A stretch of DNA of 64,000 nucleotides, taken from VBAS01 sp964444975. Its GTDB lineage: Bacteria > Bacteroidota > Bacteroidia > Chitinophagales > Chitinophagaceae. Shown piece by piece: positions 21,212 to 29,994 of this stretch. The translations under genes and the position numbers were made by a program. The DNA is taken from contig CAYUJD010000006.1 in NCBI GenBank assembly GCA_964444975.1, forward strand, positions 25,945 to 89,944, given 5' to 3'. Position 1 is the first letter of the stretch; each line of letters opens with the position of its first letter. The notes beneath the pieces are model-generated. The model saw only the letters and a list, made by a program, of their open reading frames with translations. It had not been told where the DNA came from and ran no database searches.

Positions 21212-23743
21212 ATGAAATCTACCACATGCCGTTTTCTCATTCTTGCTTCATTACTTTTTGCCGGCAGTATTGCTTTTTCGCAGGTGCGGCCGCAGATTAC
21301 GGGCGGCGACACCACCCGGCCCACGGGTCAACGACCCACTACGGGTGTAAGACCTTATAAGGAAATTATTACCGACAAGGCAGTAACCACTATTGGTTTT
21401 TTCAAAGTGCACAAGGTGGAAGATAAATACTACTTTGAAATAACCAACAACCTGCTCGGCCGCGACATCCTGGTAGTGAACCGCCTTTCAAAAACACAGG
21501 CCGGCACCGGCTACGGCGGCGACCAGGTGGGGCAGAATGTAATCCGGTTTGACAAAGGACCGAACAATAAAATTTTCCTTCGTACCATTTCATATGCAGT
21601 GTATGCAAAGGATTCCACATCGCCCATGTTTTCATCCGTTTTAAACAGCAACCTGCAACCCATTTCTTTTTCATTCGACATACGGGCATTTGGAAAAGAC
21701 TCGGCAGCCAGCGTGGTGGAGATTACCGATTTTGTAAACGGCGATAATGATGTGCTTTTTTTCAGCAGTGCCGCCAAAACACAACGGCGGCTTGGTTCGC
21801 TGCAGGCTGATAAATCATACATTGTAAGTGTAAAACCCTTCCCCATCAATATTGAAATAAAGGCGGTGAAAACATATGGCAGAACCGCAGCGCCAACTAC
21901 AGGCGGTCCGGGTGGGGGATTTGGAGCACAACCACAACCCACCGGAAATCTGACCGTGGAAATGAACAGTTCCCTGGTTTTACTGCCAAAAGAACCTATG
22001 CAGGCCCGGTATTTTGATCCAAGGGTAGGTTACTTTACCGTAGGTTATACTGATTATGATGCCAATCCGCAGGGAGTAAAAGATATTGTGATTGCAAAAC
22101 GCTGGCGGCTGGAACCGAAACCCGAAGACATGGAGAAATACAAAAGAGGTGAGCTGGTAGAACCCCAAAAACCCATTGTATTTTATATTGACCCTGCAAC
22201 GCCAAAGAAATGGATACCCTATTTGATACAGGGAGTAAATGACTGGCAGCCTGCTTTTGAAAAAGCCGGTTTTAAAAATGCAATCATTGGTAAAATGGCG
22301 CCCACAAAAGAAGAAGACAGCACCTGGAGCCTCGAAGATGCCCGCAACTCGGCAATTGTTTACAAACCTTCAGATATTCAGAATGCAAGCGGACCAAGTA
22401 TAGCAGACCCCCGCAGTGGCGAAATAATGGAAAGCCACATCAACTGGTATCACAATGTGATGGAACTGCTGCGCAACTGGTACCTGATACAGGCAGCGCC
22501 GAACGACCCGCGGGCCCGGCAAATGGAGTTTCCCGACGAACTGATGGGCGAACTCATTCGATTTGTGTCTTCACATGAAGTGGGCCATACCATTGGCCTC
22601 CGTCACAATTTTGGCTCCAGCTCCTCAGTGCCGGTTGAAAATCTTCGCAACAAAGCCTGGGTGGAAGCCCATGGTCATACACCTTCCATTATGGATTATG
22701 CCCGTTTTAATTATGTGGCGCAGCCGGAAGATAATATCAGCACAGTTGGAATTTTTCCCCGTATCGGCGACTATGACAAATGGGCTATCGAATGGGGCTA
22801 TCGCCTTTTTCCTGAATACAAAACTCCGGAAGCTGAAAAAGAACACATGAACAAGTGGTTATTGGAAAAATTAAAAAACCGCCGCCTGTGGTGGGGCGAT
22901 GGCGAGAGCAACCAGGATGATCCGCGTTCACAAACCGAAGACCTGGGAGATAATTCAATTAAGGCAAGTGAGTATGGAATTAAAAATCTTAAGCGGATTG
23001 TTCCGGAATTGATGAAATGGACCAAACAGCCCAACGAGGATTTTACCAATCTAAATGATATTTACACCCAGGTCACCAGCCAGTTCAGCCGCTATATGGG
23101 CCACGTATCCCGAAATGTGGGCGGCATTTATAAAACCCCAAGAGTGGTGGAAGATACCGAGCCTGTGTATGAATTTGCACCTAAAGCGAAACAAGCAGAA
23201 GCCGTGGCTTTTCTGAACCAGCAGTTGTTTACCACGCCGGGCTGGCTTATTAACAACGAAATATTTTCAAGAACCGGCAGCAACCCGCTTACCATTATTG
23301 GAAATATACAGGATAATACACTAAACCGCCTGTTTGGTGTAAATACGCTGAACAAACTGATAAATGCTGAAAACACCATTGGAAGCAATGCATATAAAAT
23401 GACCGAACTGTTCAGCGATTTGAAAAAAGGAATCTGGACCGAGCTGCCGGCAAGAAAGCCGATTGATATTTACCGGCGTAACCTGCAGAAATCGTATGTG
23501 AATATTTTAAATAACCTGCTAAACCCTTCCGAAACGCCATCCATCAGCACGGGCGGTATCAGTTTCACTGTCACACCCGTTGGCGCTGATAAATCAGACA
23601 TCAGGAGTTTTGTAAGGGCGCACCTTACGGCCCTGCGCAGCGAAGTGCTTGCAGCTGCAGCCGGCACTGCTGATGCCATGAGCAAGTATCATTTGCAGGA
23701 TGTGGCCAAGCGGATTGAAAATGCGCTGGACCCGAAAAAGTAA
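21212..23743 (+). CDS. Secreted zinc-dependent metalloprotease (DUF5117/DUF4953 type)
   Basis: The 843-residue protein has a Sec signal (MKSTTCRFLILASLLFAGSI, cleavage near AFS-Q), a long N-terminal beta-rich region of the DUF5117/5118 type, and a zincin site HEVGHTIGLRHN (HExxHxxGxxH, two His plus a third His as zinc ligands, Glu as base) near residue 455. A downstream SIMDYARFNYV segment supplies the Met-turn. Family members are common in Bacteroidota and their substrates are unknown. Start choice is supported by the promoter at 21160-21189. No T9SS sorting domain is seen at the C-terminus. Confidence 0.88.
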   Translation: MKSTTCRFLILASLLFAGSIAFSQVRPQITGGDTTRPTGQRPTTGVRPYKEIITDKAVTTIGFFKVHKVEDKYYFEITNNLLGRDILVVNRLSKTQAGTGYGGDQVGQNVIRFDKGPNNKIFLRTISYAVYAKDSTSPMFSSVLNSNLQPISFSFDIRAFGKDSAASVVEITDFVNGDNDVLFFSSAAKTQRRLGSLQADKSYIVSVKPFPINIEIKAVKTYGRTAAPTTGGPGGGFGAQPQPTGNLTVEMNSSLVLLPKEPMQARYFDPRVGYFTVGYTDYDANPQGVKDIVIAKRWRLEPKPEDMEKYKRGELVEPQKPIVFYIDPATPKKWIPYLIQGVNDWQPAFEKAGFKNAIIGKMAPTKEEDSTWSLEDARNSAIVYKPSDIQNASGPSIADPRSGEIMESHINWYHNVMELLRNWYLIQAAPNDPRARQMEFPDELMGELIRFVSSHEVGHTIGLRHNFGSSSSVPVENLRNKAWVEAHGHTPSIMDYARFNYVAQPEDNISTVGIFPRIGDYDKWAIEWGYRLFPEYKTPEAEKEHMNKWLLEKLKNRRLWWGDGESNQDDPRSQTEDLGDNSIKASEYGIKNLKRIVPELMKWTKQPNEDFTNLNDIYTQVTSQFSRYMGHVSRNVGGIYKTPRVVEDTEPVYEFAPKAKQAEAVAFLNQQLFTTPGWLINNEIFSRTGSNPLTIIGNIQDNTLNRLFGVNTLNKLINAENTIGSNAYKMTELFSDLKKGIWTELPARKPIDIYRRNLQKSYVNILNNLLNPSETPSISTGGISFTVTPVGADKSDIRSFVRAHLTALRSEVLAAAAGTADAMSKYHLQDVAKRIENALDPKK

Positions 23744-23755
23744 AAAATACTGCAC

Positions 23756-23799
23756 AAGGAATGGTGAATGTTGAGAATTGAACACATTCATCATTCCTT
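23756..23799. repeat. 15-bp stem hairpin after the metalloprotease gene
   Basis: AAGGAATGGTGAATG (23756-23770) pairs along its whole length (one G-T wobble) with CATTCATCATTCCTT (23785-23799). No T-run follows on either side, so it is not a standard intrinsic terminator. GGTGAATGxTGA wording recurs near 60025. Confidence 0.55.
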
Positions 23800-23878
23800 G
23801 ATTCCTGTTCGGAATTCTTTCCGGTCATCAAATAGCAGGATCCAATTCGGGCAGCTTTAGTACTTTCGGTGTGCCGAT

Positions 23879-25153
23879 ATGAGATTCCGCGATGTATTTT
23901 CACTTTCTTACCGTTCGGTGCGCAGCAACAAGCTTCGCACCGGCCTCACGATTTCCATTATTGCCCTTGGCATCATGGCGCTGGTACTGGTTTATACGGC
24001 AATCAAAGCTATCAATCAAAAATTCACCGATAGCTTTTCCACCATGGGCGCCAATGGTTTTACTGTGAGATATAAAGAACGCAATATTCACTTTGGGGAT
24101 GGCGATGTGGAAATAAAAAAAGAAAAAAAAGGTAAAAAAAAGGAAAAGAAATCCAACCTCGGCAAACGGATTACCATTGATGAGGCCGAGCTGTTTCTTA
24201 AAAATTACCGGTTCCCGTCAAGCAAAGGCATCTCAGTGTTTGCCAGCCGAAATGCACTTATCTCTTACGAAACCAAAAAAACCAGCCCCAATGTTTTTTT
24301 GCTTGGCGGCGATGAAAATTTTGTAGTGCTGAACGGGTTTAAAATCCGCAGTGGCAGAAACCTGAACATGGCCGACATACAATCGGCAAGAAATGTGTGC
24401 CTGCTGGGTTATGATGTGGCCAATAAATTGTTCAATCAAAATCCCGACAGGGCGGTAAATGCCATTGTGCGGGTACAGAATATTCCCTACCGTGTGATTG
24501 GCGTGCTCGACAGCCGGGGTTCATCGTTTGGTATGAGCTGGGACAACCGGGTGATTACTTCGTACCGCAATATTCATCGCCAGTTCAGTTCCGGCAGTTC
24601 ATACGTGGTGGCAGTAATGACAGAGGATATAAAAAATGTGGAGGTGGCCATGGGCGAAGCCGAAGCCGTGTTTCGGGCAGTAAGAAAACTGACTACAACC
24701 GAGGAAAATAATTTTGTACTGGACCGTAACGACAGCATTGCAGAAAGGGCCATGCGCAGCATCGGCTTTATCACCATCTCTGCCACCGTCATTGGGCTTA
24801 TTACGCTTATAGGCGCCGCCATCGGCCTGATGAATATAATGTTGGTAGCGGTGACGGAGCGAACCAAAGAAGTAGGCCTGGTAAAAGCAATCGGGGGAAA
24901 AAGCCGGATTGTCCGTTTCCAGTTTCTGCTCGAAGCTACCCTCATCAGTGTTATGGGGGCCATATTTGGAATCATTTTGGGCATCCTGCTGGGCAATGTT
25001 ATTTCCATACTCATTAATACAGGATTTGTAGTGCCGTGGAATTGGGTGATACTTGGAATTGTTATCTGCACCATCACCGGCTTACTGGCCGGGCTGTATC
25101 CCGCTTTAAAAGCCGGCAGGCTAAACCCGATTGAAGCATTGCGTTATGAGTGA
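23879..25153 (+). CDS. MacB/FtsX-family ABC transporter permease
   Basis: The 424-residue protein has the MacB architecture: an N-terminal membrane helix (about residues 20-42), a large periplasmic MacB_PCD-like domain, and three C-terminal helices with the FtsX signature MLVAVTERTKEVGLVKAIGG and an ending NPIEALRYE. An unusual Lys-rich run (KKEKKGKKKEKK) sits near residues 80-91 of the periplasmic domain. No cognate ATPase or membrane-fusion gene is adjacent, so it is an orphan half here. Likely role: lipoprotein or peptide export at the inner membrane. Confidence 0.88.
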   Translation: MRFRDVFSLSYRSVRSNKLRTGLTISIIALGIMALVLVYTAIKAINQKFTDSFSTMGANGFTVRYKERNIHFGDGDVEIKKEKKGKKKEKKSNLGKRITIDEAELFLKNYRFPSSKGISVFASRNALISYETKKTSPNVFLLGGDENFVVLNGFKIRSGRNLNMADIQSARNVCLLGYDVANKLFNQNPDRAVNAIVRVQNIPYRVIGVLDSRGSSFGMSWDNRVITSYRNIHRQFSSGSSYVVAVMTEDIKNVEVAMGEAEAVFRAVRKLTTTEENNFVLDRNDSIAERAMRSIGFITISATVIGLITLIGAAIGLMNIMLVAVTERTKEVGLVKAIGGKSRIVRFQFLLEATLISVMGAIFGIILGILLGNVISILINTGFVVPWNWVILGIVICTITGLLAGLYPALKAGRLNPIEALRYE

Positions 25154-25383
25154 AGTATCATAGGGCGCCAAATAAAATAAGTAGTTACAGGCAGTTTTTG
25201 CTAACTATTGTTTGGCCTAAACGCATCATTACCGAAGTTTTCCACAAAAAAATTTCCTTAACTTGTACCCCTTTGGATAAAAAATTTGACGGGGCATTTG
25301 GGGCAATTACTGTTTTTTTCCTTAGAATTGTGTCCCTGAAAAATCAACACATCACAAAATTTTAAACTTTAAAAATTAAGATC
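25154..25383. other. 230-bp intergenic region before exbB
   Basis: No gene is seen here. A possible promoter is TTTG near 25300 with TAGAATTG about 22 nt later (one mismatch to TAnnTTTG), but support is weak. A C-rich/G-rich pair (TACCCC and GGGGC) lies near 25266-25295. Confidence 0.3.
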
Positions 25384-26247
25384 ATGGCTGAAACAAAACC
25401 GACTGCGACAGCAAGTGTGAAAGCTACGTCTGTTCAAGCAAAGAAAAGCAGTAACATTATCTCCTGGGTAGCCCCGGTACTTTGTCTTATAGCAGGGTAT
25501 TCTATCTGGAGATTTATTTTTGGCAACCCCGACGGATTTGAAGCTCCGGACAAGTCGGGTGGCTTCTGGCCTAAACACGACCATCCTAAAGGCGCAATGA
25601 ACGGTATATATATGGGTGGCATCATTGTTCCGGTGCTGATAGGCATGTTTCTGATGGTTATCACTTTTTCTATTGAACGCTGGCTCACCATCCGTAAAGC
25701 GCTGGGCAGCGGCTCGATTGCTGATTTTATCCGCAAAGTGCAATATCACCTGGCCAACCGCAATATTGATGCAGCTATGGCCGAATGCGACAAACAGCGT
25801 GGTTCGGTAGCCAACGTAATGCGGGCCGGTTTGCGCCGGTATAAGGAAATGACCACCAACGGTGAGCTGACTACCGATCAAAAAGTGCTGGCTATACAAA
25901 AAGAAGTGGAAGAAGCAACAGCGCTTGAATTACCTATGCTTCAGAAAAACCTGGTGTTCCTTTCCACTATCACATCAGTAGGAACCCTGGTGGCCCTGCT
26001 GGGTACGGTATTAGGTATGATTCGCTCCTTCTCAGCCCTGGGTGCTGAAGGTGGTGGGGCTGGCGCTGCCACCCAACTGGCAATTGGTATTTCTGAGGCC
26101 CTTTATAATACGGCGCTGGGTATCGGCACATCGGCAATAGCCCTGATATTGTATAATATGTTTACTACCAAAATAGATTCAATTACATACGGCATTGATG
26201 AATCCGGCTTTACCCTGACCCAAAGTTTCGCATCACTCTACAAATAA
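25384..26247 (+). CDS. exbB: ExbB-type proton channel (MotA/TolQ/ExbB family)
   Basis: The 287-residue inner-membrane protein has an N-terminal hydrophobic segment (residues about 22-45), a second one (about 76-95), and a C-terminal pair containing TSVGTLVALLGTVLGMIRSF and ALGIGTSAIALILYNMF, the conserved TM2/TM3 of the MotA/TolQ/ExbB family. It forms the pentameric channel that energises TonB with ExbD. It leads an ExbB-ExbD-ExbD-TonB cluster with short spacers, probably one operon. Confidence 0.92.
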   Translation: MAETKPTATASVKATSVQAKKSSNIISWVAPVLCLIAGYSIWRFIFGNPDGFEAPDKSGGFWPKHDHPKGAMNGIYMGGIIVPVLIGMFLMVITFSIERWLTIRKALGSGSIADFIRKVQYHLANRNIDAAMAECDKQRGSVANVMRAGLRRYKEMTTNGELTTDQKVLAIQKEVEEATALELPMLQKNLVFLSTITSVGTLVALLGTVLGMIRSFSALGAEGGGAGAATQLAIGISEALYNTALGIGTSAIALILYNMFTTKIDSITYGIDESGFTLTQSFASLYK

Positions 26248-26306
26248 TCTTAATAGAGGATGTGGAAAACAGGAAAAATTGAATCTAAATTCTAAATTTT
26301 AATAAA

Positions 26307-26966
26307 ATGCCCAGTGTAAAAATTCCTAAGAAAAGCACCTGGATTGATATGACGCCGTTTGTGGATGTAGCTTTTCTGATACTCACATTTTTCATCATGG
26401 CCACCAAGTTCAAACCGGCCGAACCGGTGGAAATAAAAACGCCTAATTCGGTTTCTACAAGGGAATTGCCTGATACAGACGCATTGCAGGTAACCTTTGA
26501 CAGCACCGGCCGCGTATTCTTCAGTGTGCTGGCTGAGAAAGACCCTAAGATGAAATATGATGTTATCAAACATATTAGTGAATCAAGAAACCTGGGGCTT
26601 TCCGAAGCTGAAATGAAGAATTTTGTAAAAGCACCGGCAGTTGGCGTGCCATTTTCCAGTTTAAAACAATTGCTTTCTTATCCGCCGGAAGAACAAAAAA
26701 ATGTAAAGCAAACCGGCATTCCGCTTGATACATTAGGCGGCGAGCTTTACTACTGGATACGGGATGCCGTCGGCACGTTTACCGGCAAGCAGCTCAAATA
26801 CCTGGTAAAAGGAGACAACGAGGCAAAATTTCCAACATTTAAAATGGTACTGGCCGCTTTCAAGAAAAATGATATTTATAAATTTAACCTGATTACCATG
26901 CTGGAGGATGCTCCGGCCGGTACAGAGTTATACCTGACAAGACAAAAAGAAAAAGAACACAAATAA
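26307..26966 (+). CDS. exbD: ExbD/TolR-family protein 1
   Basis: The 219-residue protein has a short cytoplasmic N-terminus, one membrane helix beginning IDMTPFVDVAFLILTFFIMA with the functionally essential Asp (in FVDV), and a periplasmic TolR-like domain. The C-terminal part is longer than the about 140 aa of enterobacterial ExbD, as is common in Bacteroidota. It works with ExbB and TonB. It lies 59 nt after exbB. Confidence 0.92.
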   Translation: MPSVKIPKKSTWIDMTPFVDVAFLILTFFIMATKFKPAEPVEIKTPNSVSTRELPDTDALQVTFDSTGRVFFSVLAEKDPKMKYDVIKHISESRNLGLSEAEMKNFVKAPAVGVPFSSLKQLLSYPPEEQKNVKQTGIPLDTLGGELYYWIRDAVGTFTGKQLKYLVKGDNEAKFPTFKMVLAAFKKNDIYKFNLITMLEDAPAGTELYLTRQKEKEHK

Positions 26967-26993
26967 AATTCTTAACTTACAAAAAACCCTTTT

Positions 26994-27650
26994 ATGGCAG
27001 CAATAGATGAAGGTGGCGATAGTGGTCACAAAAAAGGACCGGGTGTAAAAAAAGCCAAAAAGCTTTCTACACGTATTGACATGACGCCGATGGTGGACCT
27101 CGGCTTTCTGCTTATTACGTTTTTCATATTTACAACAACCATGAGCAGCCCTACTACTATGGACCTGTTTATGCCGAAAGACACAGATAAGGATGAGGAA
27201 CAGAATAAAGCCAAAGAATCAGGCGCATTAACGATACTGCTCGGCAAAAACAATGTGGTGTATTATTACGCAGGTCAGCTTTTACCCGATGCTTCCAATT
27301 TTAAGACAGAAACTTTCAAAGGTATTCGGGATGTAATAATAAAAAAGAAAAAGGATGTAATAGAACAGCACCAGCATGACGAAGGCTGTAAAAAAATACA
27401 GGAGAAAGCACGCCAGGGTAGTCCCGATGCCAAGCCTCCTGTGCTTCCTGATCCCAACTGGCAGAAAGCTTGCCTGGACCGTGACCTGGTAATAGTAATC
27501 AAACCCGACCTGGAAGCTACTTATAAAAACACCGTGGACATACTTGATGAAATGACCATCAATGAAATCAAGCGGTTTGCCATGGTGGATCTTTTCGAAG
27601 ATGAAGTGAAAGTAATTAAAGCCACCGAAGCAGCAGCTGGTGGAAATTAA
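26994..27650 (+). CDS. ExbD/TolR-family protein 2
   Basis: The 218-residue protein is a second ExbD with a Lys-rich N-terminus and the helix RIDMTPMVDLGFLLITFFIF, which retains the conserved membrane Asp. A charged periplasmic region contains two cysteines (GCKKI and ACLDRD). Paired ExbD genes after one exbB are typical of Bacteroidota. The two may form a heterodimer in the ExbB channel; that is inference. Confidence 0.9.
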   Translation: MAAIDEGGDSGHKKGPGVKKAKKLSTRIDMTPMVDLGFLLITFFIFTTTMSSPTTMDLFMPKDTDKDEEQNKAKESGALTILLGKNNVVYYYAGQLLPDASNFKTETFKGIRDVIIKKKKDVIEQHQHDEGCKKIQEKARQGSPDAKPPVLPDPNWQKACLDRDLVIVIKPDLEATYKNTVDILDEMTINEIKRFAMVDLFEDEVKVIKATEAAAGGN

Positions 27651-27709
27651 AACTGATCCTGAATTGTGGAATGAGTTCTTTTTTGCATCTAATCCTAAAA
27701 TGATTTACA

Positions 27710-28537
27710 ATGGAAGTAAACAAAATACTGTCAAGCGATCTTCTCGATATTCTGTTTGAAGACAGGAATAAGGCCTATGGCGCTTACGACCTGCGAAAAA
27801 CATATCAGAAAAGACTGACGGTGGCGCTGCTCATCACAGCAGCCGTTGCATTGCTTGCGCTGGGGGGGTCTTTTCTTGCAAGCTCCATGAAAAAGAGCGC
27901 AGGAAAAATACAGGCAAAAGAAGTAACGCTTGCTGACATCAAGCAGGAAGAAGAAAAAAAACCTGAACCGCCACCGCCGCCACCGCCCAAGCAGGAGCCG
28001 CCCAAAGTGGAAATGACCAAATTCACTCCTCCCAAAATTGTAAAAGACGAGGAAGTGAAAAAAGAAGAAATCCCGCCCGAAGTAGAAGAATTAAAAGACA
28101 CCAAGATTGATGTGGTGAGCCAGGAAGGGATCAAGGATGAAGGTCTTGCCCCGGTAGTAGTGGATGAAGGAAAACAGGTAATTGAGGAAAAGAAGGATGA
28201 AGATGAAAATAAAGTGTTTGAAAAGGTGGAAGTAGAAGCTTCCTTCCCGGGTGGCGAAAGGGATTGGCGCAAATACCTGGAAAGAAACCTGGATGCCAAC
28301 ACACCCGTAGAAAACGGGGCACCCGAGGGTTCTTTTACAGTTACCGTGCAGTTTATTGTTGACAAAGAGGGAAACATCAGCGATGTAAGGGCTTTATCCA
28401 ACCATGGCTATGGCATGGAGGAAGAAGCAGTAAAAGTGATTAAAAAAGGACCCAAATGGGTGCCCGCCATCCAGAATGGCCGTAATGTAAAAGCCTACAG
28501 AAAACAGCCTATTACTTTTGTGGTATCAGCAGAATAA
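27710..28537 (+). CDS. tonB: TonB-family energy transducer (paralogue 2)
   Basis: The 275-residue protein has a cytoplasmic DLLDILFEDRNKAYGAYDLR block shared with the TonB at 803, one membrane helix (about residues 38-58), a proline-rich spacer with EPPPPPPPKQEPP, and a C-terminal TonB domain (SFPGGERDWRKYLERNL to PITFVVS). It should transmit energy from ExbB/ExbD to TonB-dependent receptors. The gene ends the exb operon and is followed by an intrinsic terminator at 28556-28590. Confidence 0.93.
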   Translation: MEVNKILSSDLLDILFEDRNKAYGAYDLRKTYQKRLTVALLITAAVALLALGGSFLASSMKKSAGKIQAKEVTLADIKQEEEKKPEPPPPPPPKQEPPKVEMTKFTPPKIVKDEEVKKEEIPPEVEELKDTKIDVVSQEGIKDEGLAPVVVDEGKQVIEEKKDEDENKVFEKVEVEASFPGGERDWRKYLERNLDANTPVENGAPEGSFTVTVQFIVDKEGNISDVRALSNHGYGMEEEAVKVIKKGPKWVPAIQNGRNVKAYRKQPITFVVSAE

Positions 28538-28555
28538 ATTAATCTTATTCAGAAT

Positions 28556-28590
28556 AAATCCCCCTCAATGCAGGGGGATTTTTATTTTTG
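28556..28590 (+). terminator. Intrinsic terminator overlapping the mnmE -7 box
   Basis: ATCCCCCT pairs with AGGGGGAT around a 6-nt loop CAATGC, with two further A-T pairs, then TTTTTATTTTTG. The T-tract itself contains TATTTTTG (28583-28590), a perfect TAnnTTTG -7 box located 6 nt before the mnmE ATG. So the end of the tonB transcript and the start of the mnmE transcript may share the same bases. Confidence 0.7.
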
Positions 28591-28596
28591 AGCTAT

Positions 28597-29994
28597 ATGA
28601 TCGGGAAAGTTGCAGGTTGGGATGATACCATAGTGGCGCTGGCTACTCCGCCGGGCATAGGTGCCATCGGCGTTGTCAGGCTGAGCGGGAAAAATGCATT
28701 TAGTATGGCAGGCAGCCTGTTCCCCTCTAAAAATCTTGCCCTGCAACCTTCGCATACACTGCATGTGGGAATGCTTAAAGATGGTGACACAGTGATTGAC
28801 CAGGTGGTAATTTCATTATTTAAAAATCCTGCATCGTACACCGGCGAAGATGTGGTGGAGATAAGTGCCCATGGTTCACCCTACATTCATCAGCAAATAA
28901 TAAATGCCTGCATCAGCCGGGGCGCCAGGCTGGCAAAGCCCGGCGAATTTACCCAACGGGCTTTTCTTAATGGCAAGCTCGACCTGGCACAGGCGGAAGC
29001 CGTGGCCGATTTGATTGCATCCAATACGGCGGCATCACACAAAACAGCATTACACAATATCCGCGGCGGATTTTCCCTCAAGCTGAAAGAACTAAGGGAA
29101 CAACTCATAAAGTTTTCAGCCCTCATTGAACTGGAACTCGACTTCAGCCAGGAGGATGTGGAGTTTGCCGACCGGGCACAGCTTTATGAACTCGTCGGCC
29201 AATTAACTCAGATAACCAATCAACTCATCAACTCCTACCAGCTTGGCAATGTAATTAAAAACGGAGTTAGCGTCGCCATCGTCGGCAAACCTAATGCGGG
29301 AAAATCTACCTTACTGAATGCGCTGCTGCAGGAAGACAGGGCCATCGTAAGCGAAATACCCGGCACTACAAGAGACACCATTGAGGAAGTGATAAATATT
29401 GACGGCATTCTTTTCCGCCTGATTGATACGGCCGGCATCCGTCAGCATACCAGCGACATCATCGAAAGTCTTGGCGTGGAAAGGAGTCTGGATAAAATGA
29501 AAACAGCCGACCTGGTGCTTTATGTTTTTGATGTAAATGAAACGAAGTCCGAAATCGGAGGTCTGATCCCGACGGCTATCGGGACGGAAATGGAGAAGCG
29601 GCAATTGAATTATTTACTGGTAGGAAATAAAATAGATGAACATAATGAAGAAGAGCTGCGGCAAAAGTTTTCTGCGATAGAGAACATTGTATTTATTTCT
29701 GCAAAAAAACCGGCTCACCTGGAAGTGCTGAAGGAAAAAATGATGGACAAAGTGCTTTCGGGCACAGTGCAGGCGGAAGACACCATCATCACCAATGCAC
29801 GGCACTACCATGCATTGAAAGAAGTAGCCCGATCGCTTGACGACATAAAACAGGGTATGGATAAAAAGCTGCCCGGCGATCTGCTGGCGCTTGACATACG
29901 CCGTAGCCTGTATTACCTGGGCGAAATAACCGGTGAAATAACCAATGAAGACCAGTTGAATTATATCTTCAGTAAATTTTGTATCGGAAAGTAG
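28597..29994 (+). CDS. mnmE: tRNA modification GTPase MnmE
   Basis: The 465-residue cytoplasmic GTPase, with MnmG, makes 5-carboxymethylaminomethyl groups at tRNA wobble uridine. It shows the N-terminal formyl-THF domain (TPPGIGAIGVVRLSG), G1 GKPNAGKST, G2/G3 GTTRDT and DTAG, G4 NKID, and the C-terminal FCIGK with the catalytic Cys. The ATG at 28597 is preferred to the TTG at 28588, which is in the promoter box. A segment of the G domain (about residues 316-330, SEIGGLIPTAIGTEM) is encoded by the repeat palindrome at 29567-29584. Its stop is directly adjacent to the stop of the convergent next gene. Confidence 0.96.
   Translation: MIGKVAGWDDTIVALATPPGIGAIGVVRLSGKNAFSMAGSLFPSKNLALQPSHTLHVGMLKDGDTVIDQVVISLFKNPASYTGEDVVEISAHGSPYIHQQIINACISRGARLAKPGEFTQRAFLNGKLDLAQAEAVADLIASNTAASHKTALHNIRGGFSLKLKELREQLIKFSALIELELDFSQEDVEFADRAQLYELVGQLTQITNQLINSYQLGNVIKNGVSVAIVGKPNAGKSTLLNALLQEDRAIVSEIPGTTRDTIEEVINIDGILFRLIDTAGIRQHTSDIIESLGVERSLDKMKTADLVLYVFDVNETKSEIGGLIPTAIGTEMEKRQLNYLLVGNKIDEHNEEELRQKFSAIENIVFISAKKPAHLEVLKEKMMDKVLSGTVQAEDTIITNARHYHALKEVARSLDDIKQGMDKKLPGDLLALDIRRSLYYLGEITGEITNEDQLNYIFSKFCIGK
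29567..29584. repeat. 18-bp palindrome inside mnmE
   Basis: TCCCGACGGCTATCGGGA is preceded by TCCGAAATC (29548-29556) and TCTGA. The intergenic copy at 41354-41371 is likewise preceded by TCCGAAATC and TGA. The element thus extends about 37 bp into the coding sequence of the MnmE G domain. Confidence 0.7.

Noticed and set aside
25154..25383. Promoter of the exb operon at about 25300-25330
   Set aside because: The best candidate mismatches the -7 consensus and has a long spacer. It is mentioned as weak only and not scored as a promoter.
27805..28401. 198-residue minus-strand ORF opposite tonB
   Set aside because: It is the mirror of the Pro/Lys-rich tonB spacer (Ser/Gly/Phe-rich), with no promoter or start context; a frame shadow.
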